NCBI GenBank assembly: GCA_016741945.1
Contig: JACVCQ010000058.1
Span: 1 to 9,617 of the forward strand
Reading direction: 5' to 3'
Source: Chitinophagaceae bacterium
GTDB lineage: Bacteria > Bacteroidota > Bacteroidia > Chitinophagales > Chitinophagaceae
DNA: 9,617 bases
Part shown: piece by piece, positions 6,969 through 9,617 of the stretch
Layout: every line of letters starts with the position of its first letter
Position numbering within the stretch: position 1 is the stretch's first letter
Notes under the pieces: model-generated
What the model was told of the DNA's origin: nothing
The model's input: the letters and a program-made list of their open reading frames with translations, nothing else
Database searches by the model: none
Position numbers and translations under genes: made by a program

Positions 6969-8441
6969 TTATGTGTTTATTAGGTAGCTTTGGTCTTTAG
7001 ATTCCAGTACCGAAGTACCCATTAAGTACTGATCAACCCGTCGGGCACATTCTCTCCCCTCGCTGATTGCCCATACCACCAAAGATTGCCCTCTTCGCAT
7101 ATCGCCAGCAGCAAATACTTTGGGAATACTGGTCTGATAATATTTTTCATTCGCTCGTACATGGCCTCTTTCATCTAGCTCTACACCTAGTTCGGCAATC
7201 AATCCATGATGCTGTGGATGAACAAACCCCATGGCCAAAAGAGCAAGCGTACAAGGTATTTCCCTTTCTGTACCCTGCACCTCTTCAAATCCTGCCGATT
7301 TTGTATCGGTAGATGCCTTCCATTGCAGATCTGCTATTACTAAAGATTGAAGATGCCCCCGCTCATCTCCCTTAAATGCTTTTGTTATAACCGCCACATG
7401 TCTATCTGCACCTTCTTCATGCGATGAGGTTGTTTTTAGTGTCATAGGGTAGGTAGGCCATGGCATGGCAGCAGTTCTTTTTTCGGGTGGTTTGGGCATT
7501 AACTCTAGTTGTGTAACAGATAATGCACCTTGTCTGTTGGAAGTACCCACACAATCGCTTCCGGTATCTCCTCCACCAATGACTACTACATGTCGATTCG
7601 TAGCCAATAAATCCGCTGTTGTAATGGTCTCATTTGAAACCCGTTGATTTTGCTGTTTCAAAAAATCCATCGCAAAATGAACGCCTTTCAATTCCCGACC
7701 CGGAATATCTAAGTCTCTTGGTATCGTAGATCCTCCCGCTAAAACAATGGCTTGGTATTCTCGTAAAAGATCATTGATACTAATATCAACACCCACATGT
7801 GCGTTACACTTAAAAACAATACCCTCTTCTGCTAACAATGCAATTCTTCTCTCTACTACCCATTTTTCTAATTTAAAATCAGGAATTCCATAACGCAATA
7901 GTCCACCCGCATAGGCATCCCTTTCAAATACTGTTACCTGATGACCGGCATAATTCAATTGAGCAGCTGCTGCTAAGCCGGCAGGACCGGAACCTACTAC
8001 CGCTATTTTCTTCCCAGTTCTTAGATTGGGTTTTCTGGGTTGTACAAATCCTTTTTCAAAAGCAGTTTCAATGATATGTTTCTCTATCTCTTCAATTGCT
8101 ACTGGGTTTTGGTTAATACCTAATACACAGGCGCTCTCGCAAGGGGCCGGACAAATACGCCCGGTGAATTCAGGGAAATTATTCGTGGCACTGAGTAGAT
8201 CATAAGCTTCATGCCAGTTTTGTCGATAGACGGCATCATTGAATTCAGGAATGATATTGCCTAATGGACAACCACTGTGACAAAACGGAACGCCACAGTT
8301 CATACAGCGAGCAGATTGTTGATTCAATTGATCATCCGTCATTCTTTCCACAAATTCTTTATAATCGCTGATTCTTTCTTTTGCTGATCGCTTGGAAGGA
8401 TGGATCCGGTCAAATTCTATAAAGCCAGTTGTTTTTCCCAT
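6969..8441 (-). CDS. gltD: Glutamate synthase (NADPH) small subunit
   Basis: GltD is the FAD and iron-sulfur subunit that takes electrons from NAD(P)H and passes them to GltB, allowing glutamine plus 2-oxoglutarate to become two glutamates in the cytoplasm. It has 490 residues, near the usual 470-490. The N-terminal ferredoxin-like domain carries the cysteines for two 4Fe-4S clusters, C46, C49, C54, C58 and C97, C101, C105. The FAD-binding VVGSGPAG lies at 148-155, the nucleotide-binding VIGGGDTGSD at 287-296, and the final FAD contact FAAGDMRRGQSLVVWAISEG at 443-462. All are intact. The start ATG at 8441 lies 17 bases after the gltB stop, so the two are surely co-transcribed as gltBD. A strong terminator follows. 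Stand-alone GltD-like oxidoreductases exist, but the neighbouring gltB settles the role. Confidence 0.97.
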   Translation of the reverse strand: MGKTTGFIEFDRIHPSKRSAKERISDYKEFVERMTDDQLNQQSARCMNCGVPFCHSGCPLGNIIPEFNDAVYRQNWHEAYDLLSATNNFPEFTGRICPAPCESACVLGINQNPVAIEEIEKHIIETAFEKGFVQPRKPNLRTGKKIAVVGSGPAGLAAAAQLNYAGHQVTVFERDAYAGGLLRYGIPDFKLEKWVVERRIALLAEEGIVFKCNAHVGVDISINDLLREYQAIVLAGGSTIPRDLDIPGRELKGVHFAMDFLKQQNQRVSNETITTADLLATNRHVVVIGGGDTGSDCVGTSNRQGALSVTQLELMPKPPEKRTAAMPWPTYPMTLKTTSSHEEGADRHVAVITKAFKGDERGHLQSLVIADLQWKASTDTKSAGFEEVQGTEREIPCTLALLAMGFVHPQHHGLIAELGVELDERGHVRANEKYYQTSIPKVFAAGDMRRGQSLVVWAISEGRECARRVDQYLMGTSVLESKDQSYLINT

Positions 8442-8458
8442 AAAAATGCTTGAATGGT

Positions 8459-9617
8459 TTAGTATCCTTGTGTTACCGTTGCTTTCTTTTGCAATGCTTT
8501 TTTATAATCACCGGGAAATACTTTCACGAAGTTTTTGAGTTGGTGATCGAAATCATTCAATATAAACTTGGCGACTGTACTATCGGTATAACTGTGGTGT
8601 TTTGTAATCATCTCTTTGAGATATACAATATCTGCTGTGTCCAAAGGATCTAATGCCACCATTTCCATGTTGCATTTTTCAGCGAAAGATCCTTCTACAT
8701 CATAGATATAGGCAATACCACCGCTCATGCCTGCTGCGAAATTTCTTCCTGTGCTGCCCAATATAATGGCTTTGCCACCTGTCATGTATTCACAACCATG
8801 ATCTCCTACGCCTTCCACTACTACCTCTGCTCCTGAATTTCTCACGGCGAATCGTTCACCTGCCTTTCCTCTAATGAATGCTTTCCCGGAAGTAGCCCCA
8901 TATAAAGCCACATTACCAATGATGATGTTTTCTTCCGGAATAAAAGCAGAACCCTTTGCCGGATAAACAATCAGGGTAGCACCACTCAATCCTTTGCCAA
9001 AATAATCATTGGCATCTCCTTCGAGTTCTAATGTAATGCCCTTCGTATTGAATGCACCAAAACTCTGTCCGGCCGTTCCTTGGAAACTAAAATGAATAGT
9101 ATCATCCGGTAGTCCAGCTGCTCGATATTTTTTTGTGATCTCATTCGAAAGAATAGTGCCTACCGTTCTGTCTGTATTTTTTATCAGAACACTTGCACAT
9201 ACTTTTTCTTTTTGATCAATAGCTGGTTTTGCTAATGCTAATAATTTCCAATCCAGTACATTGCTCAGTCCATGATCCTGTTCTTCCTGTTGATACAATC
9301 CTGTGTACAATGACTCAGGCTCTTTGAAAAGAACAGCTGATAGATCTAGTTTATCGTATTTCCAGTGGGTAATACCCTCTCTCATTTCTAAAGCATCTGC
9401 TTGTCCTACCATTTCATTTACAGTTCTATAACCCAGTTCTGCCATGATTTCGCGTAGCTCTTGTGTAATAAACTTAAAGAAGTTGACAACATGATCAGGA
9501 TCTCCAGCAAACCGTTTTCTTAATTGAGGGTCTTGTGTGGCAACACCTACAGGACAAGTATTCAAGTGGCATTTCCGCATCATAATACAACCTTCTACAA
9601 TGAGTGCGGCTGTAGCT
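8459..9617 (-). CDS. gltB: Glutamate synthase large subunit, C-terminal part only
   Basis: The frame is open through the right edge and yields the last 385 residues of GltB, a protein of about 1,500 residues. The N-terminal glutamine amidotransferase and most of the FMN synthase domain lie outside. Just inside the edge is GCIMMRKCHLNTCPVGVATQ, with the three 3Fe-4S cysteines in C-x5-C-x4-C spacing. After a linker comes the C-terminal right-handed beta-helix (visible residues about 178-306), full of G-x-x-G repeats such as GKGLSGATLIVYP and GKAFIRGKAGERF. The end, with NFVKVFPGDYKKAL, is typical of the family. The first in-frame ATG in the window (9583) is internal, directly after the cluster Cys-Ile, and is not the real start. 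Together with gltD it forms the GOGAT enzyme; the gene's promoter is not visible. Confidence 0.97.
   Translation of the reverse strand, partial: ATAALIVEGCIMMRKCHLNTCPVGVATQDPQLRKRFAGDPDHVVNFFKFITQELREIMAELGYRTVNEMVGQADALEMREGITHWKYDKLDLSAVLFKEPESLYTGLYQQEEQDHGLSNVLDWKLLALAKPAIDQKEKVCASVLIKNTDRTVGTILSNEITKKYRAAGLPDDTIHFSFQGTAGQSFGAFNTKGITLELEGDANDYFGKGLSGATLIVYPAKGSAFIPEENIIIGNVALYGATSGKAFIRGKAGERFAVRNSGAEVVVEGVGDHGCEYMTGGKAIILGSTGRNFAAGMSGGIAYIYDVEGSFAEKCNMEMVALDPLDTADIVYLKEMITKHHSYTDSTVAKFILNDFDHQLKNFVKVFPGDYKKALQKKATVTQGY

Noticed and set aside
9581..9583. ATG as the start of gltB
   Set aside because: The frame stays open to the window edge with conserved GltB residues, including a cluster cysteine, before this ATG.

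Overview
The window looks like ordinary chromosomal DNA from a member of the Bacteroidota, most likely a Chitinophagaceae-type organism (genus not resolved; a Sediminibacterium-like relative is only a guess). The reasons are an AT-rich sequence, no purine-rich Shine-Dalgarno motif ahead of any start, a BBP2-type outer-membrane porin, a PriA longer than the E. coli protein, and an Amt/GOGAT set with Bacteroidota-like sequence details. All seven genes lie on the minus strand, so transcription runs from high to low coordinates. The outer two genes run off the window edges.

Right half (9617 to about 4120) is a nitrogen-assimilation block. It starts with the C-terminal quarter of gltB (glutamate synthase large subunit), followed after 17 bases by gltD (small subunit) and a strong intrinsic terminator. 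An AT-rich regulatory gap follows, with a perfect 11-bp dyad just ahead of the ammonium channel gene amt. Two hairpins separate amt from a BBP2-family outer-membrane porin gene, which ends in a 15-bp-stem terminator. Functionally, the porin could supply an outer-membrane pore, Amt carries ammonium over the inner membrane, and GltBD turns glutamine plus 2-oxoglutarate into glutamate. Glutamine synthetase and a P-II protein gene, which usually complete such a set, are not in the window.

Left half (3937 to 1) is a tight housekeeping cluster: plsC (lysophosphatidate acyltransferase), priA (replication-restart helicase) and murB (peptidoglycan precursor reductase, cut at the left edge). Gaps of 27 and 17 bases make co-transcription likely. 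The gap between the two halves (3938-4174) holds the porin terminator and a short degenerate 7-base tandem repeat.

No mobile element, CRISPR array, tRNA, rRNA, phage gene or defence system is visible, and no gap exceeds about 240 bases. I found no clearly new biological system. The most interesting signals are non-coding: the dyad at amt, the paired hairpins between amt and the porin, and the heptad repeat.
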